Part shown: positions 5,290 through 5,991 of the stretch, piece by piece
Layout: every line of letters begins with the position of its first letter
How positions within the stretch are numbered: the first letter of the stretch is position 1
NCBI GenBank assembly: GCA_946480485.1
Contig: CAMLJW010000335.1
Coordinates: 1-5,991 of the forward strand
DNA: 5,991 bases
Source of the DNA: an uncultured Streptomyces sp.
GTDB lineage: Bacteria; Actinomycetota; Actinomycetes; Streptomycetales; Streptomycetaceae
Direction of reading: 5' to 3'
Made by a program: the position numbers and the translations under genes
Notes under the pieces: model-generated
Database searches by the model: none
What the model was told of the DNA's origin: nothing
What the model saw: only the letters and a program-made list of their open reading frames with translations

Positions 5290-5808
5290 CAGGCCGCCAC
5301 CTCCATGGAGGTCGCCGCCACCGGGCTGCCGACGCGGTGACCGTGGATCACCCGGGGGCGGACATCGATCCCGTCGAGCGCGAGGGCGAGCGCGGTACGG
5401 CGGGAGCGCTGCTCGTGGGCGACGAGATAGGGGCGGACACGGGAGGGGGGGCTCGGGCTCGGTTTGCCGCAGGCTGGCCGCATGACGCTCAAGTTCAACC
5501 AGGTCCAGCATGAATGAGGCCATCGAAACCCGGAAGTCGTCCCACCAGTTGGAGCCGGCCCGCTCCTTGGCCATGTTTGCCAGCGCGTCCACGTAAGCCT
5601 GGTTGGGACAGGAGTAGTTGGCCGCCCATACGCGCACTCGGTCGGCGCTCACGCCGAACCGCGCGGACTCCGTGTTGCTGATCGCGGTCTTGTCCACACG
5701 GTGCAGCGCGGCGGCCTCGGTGAGAGAGAGCCCGACATGCTCACGCATCCGCCGAAGCTCAGCCCCGAGCCGCCGCTGGCGGGCGGTAGGCGGCTTTCGG
5801 ACGGGCAT
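5218..5808 (-). CDS. XRE-family HTH regulator, truncated (C-terminal DUF5753-type domain lost)
   Basis: This ORF encodes a DNA-binding protein of the WhiJ-like XRE class. The ATG at 5808 follows CAGGGGGATCCT, a good ribosome binding site. Longer starts, such as GTG at 5877, lack one and read non-homologous residues. Residues about 14-70 form the helix-turn-helix (LGAELRRMREHVGLSLTEAA, then DKTAISNTESARFGVSADRV). Residues 86-114 match the beginning of the usual C-terminal domain (SNWWDDF, then FMLDLVELERHAASLR). Normal relatives are about 270-290 residues and continue with a 'IPGLLQTEDYARA'-type segment. Here, from about residue 115, the frame turns into Pro/Arg-rich non-homologous sequence to a stop at residue 197, so the ligand or partner domain is missing. 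The ORF can be translated but is probably a pseudogene. Low-GC surroundings and broken neighbours fit an accessory region. Confidence 0.75.
   Translation of the reverse strand: MPVRKPPTARQRRLGAELRRMREHVGLSLTEAAALHRVDKTAISNTESARFGVSADRVRVWAANYSCPNQAYVDALANMAKERAGSNWWDDFRVSMASFMLDLVELERHAASLRQTEPEPPLPCPPLSRRPRAALPPYRARPRARRDRCPPPGDPRSPRRQPGGGDLHGGGGLMSAPQVRVSRVPSKPECTSRVTG
5289..5483 (-). CDS. Small ORF of an accessory XRE-type module, 5' end probably lost
   Basis: The frame from an ATG at 5483 gives 64 residues; a TTG at 5498 is an alternative. Neither has a ribosome binding site, and both lie inside the XRE coding sequence. The part that looks real starts around SRVRPYLVAHEQRSRR, continues as ALALALDGIDVRPRVIHG and ends at MEVAA. 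The codon bias fits Streptomyces. Small proteins of this look, with a basic helical front and a 'GVDxxPRVIHG'-like end, seem to occur near Streptomyces XRE genes, but this is memory only and no function is known. Skipping one base in the C7 run at 5445-5451 would fuse this frame directly to the XRE protein. The real start of this ORF has therefore either been deleted or lost to a fusion. Confidence 0.4.
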   Translation of the reverse strand: MRPACGKPSPSPPSRVRPYLVAHEQRSRRTALALALDGIDVRPRVIHGHRVGSPVAATSMEVAA

Positions 5809-5832
5809 AGGATCCCCCTGCAGACTAAGAAC

Positions 5833-5846
5833 GCCATGTTCATGGC
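5833..5846. promoter_or_regulatory. Perfect inverted repeat upstream of the XRE gene
   Basis: GCCATG and CATGGC (5833-5838 and 5841-5846) form a perfect 6-bp dyad around TT, 25 bases before the XRE ATG. XRE regulators often bind such dyads in their own promoters, so this is a possible self-operator. It is short and could occur by chance. Confidence 0.25.
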
Positions 5847-5990
5847 CAGAAGCAACTACGTCTCGGCTCTCGGCCACGCCATCCCGCTGAGCAGGTCTCC
5901 GACAAGACCATCTTTGAGCGCCGCAAATTTTTCGCGACTAGGTCGATGTACTCGGGCTCTGTCACTTCGCCCTCGGTGAAGATGTAGACC
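5840..5990 (-). pseudogene. RloB-like protein, N-terminal fragment, upstream part beyond the right edge
   Basis: From the right edge the minus strand reads VYIFTEGEVTEPEYIDLV, a close fit to the first strand and acidic motif 'xxxxEGxxTEPxY' of RloB-like proteins (Toprim-like fold, the partner of RloA-type ATPases in restriction-linked loci). The motif glutamates and the TEP-Y core are intact. The frame then drifts into non-homologous sequence and stops at TGA (5842-5840). Only about 49 residues are visible, against about 200 in the family. The true start lies outside the window. The homologous part ends near 5927, where a different frame begins to resemble HsdS. The gene cannot be functional if this is its real end. 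Confidence 0.5.
5856..5936 (-). pseudogene. Possible C-terminal fragment of a type I restriction specificity subunit (HsdS)
   Basis: In the second minus-strand frame, residues REKFAALKDGLVGDLLSG are followed by eight residues and a TAG at 5858-5856. HsdS proteins typically end with a helix of the form 'LxxLKxGLxxDLLTG' plus a short tail before the stop, so both the motif and its distance from the stop fit. HsdS reads DNA sequence for type I restriction-modification. Only about 18 residues carry the signal, so this is a suggestion. It overlaps the RloB-like fragment by about 10 bases in a different frame, as expected for a deletion junction. Confidence 0.35.
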
Positions 5991-5991
5991 T

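Overview
The window is high-GC actinobacterial DNA and almost certainly Streptomyces. Real genes show near-saturated G/C at third codon positions. There is a TTG start with a strong Shine-Dalgarno, a leaderless-type promoter, and an XRE protein of the WhiJ-like class that Streptomyces carries in many copies. No species is assigned.

Layout. Positions 1-1660 (minus strand) hold a Hanks-type membrane Ser/Thr kinase whose C-terminus runs off the left edge. Its juxtamembrane linker and outer segment are rich in in-frame tandem repeats. Positions 1661-2074 carry no intact gene. On the minus strand this gap holds a decayed C-terminal fragment, possibly of a MarR-like winged-helix regulator, interrupted by an in-frame TAG. 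It also holds a probable leaderless promoter for the next gene. Positions 2075-3430 (plus) encode a complete class III PLP aminotransferase. Positions 3541-4320 (plus) encode a GntR/FadR-type regulator with an FCD domain, and a GC-rich palindrome-like repeat has been absorbed into its reading frame. Positions 4415-5065 (plus) encode an unrecognised 216-residue protein. The three plus-strand genes are spaced about 100 bases apart. The regulator may control the adjacent aminotransferase, but the sequence does not name the substrate.

A 14-bp tandem repeat (5064-5130) begins at the stop codon of the unknown gene and separates this ordered region from an accessory segment. From about 5131 to the right edge, everything recognisable is on the minus strand, G+C is visibly lower toward the edge, and the genes are broken. 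Reading right to left there are four pieces: a fragment of an RloB-like protein N-terminus; overlapping it in another frame, a short piece resembling the C-terminus of a type I restriction specificity subunit (HsdS); an XRE regulator that loses its C-terminal domain at or near a run of seven C; and small ORFs that look like satellites of an XRE module. The most interesting reading is a deletion scar of a type I restriction-modification/Rlo defence locus next to a decaying WhiJ-type regulator module.
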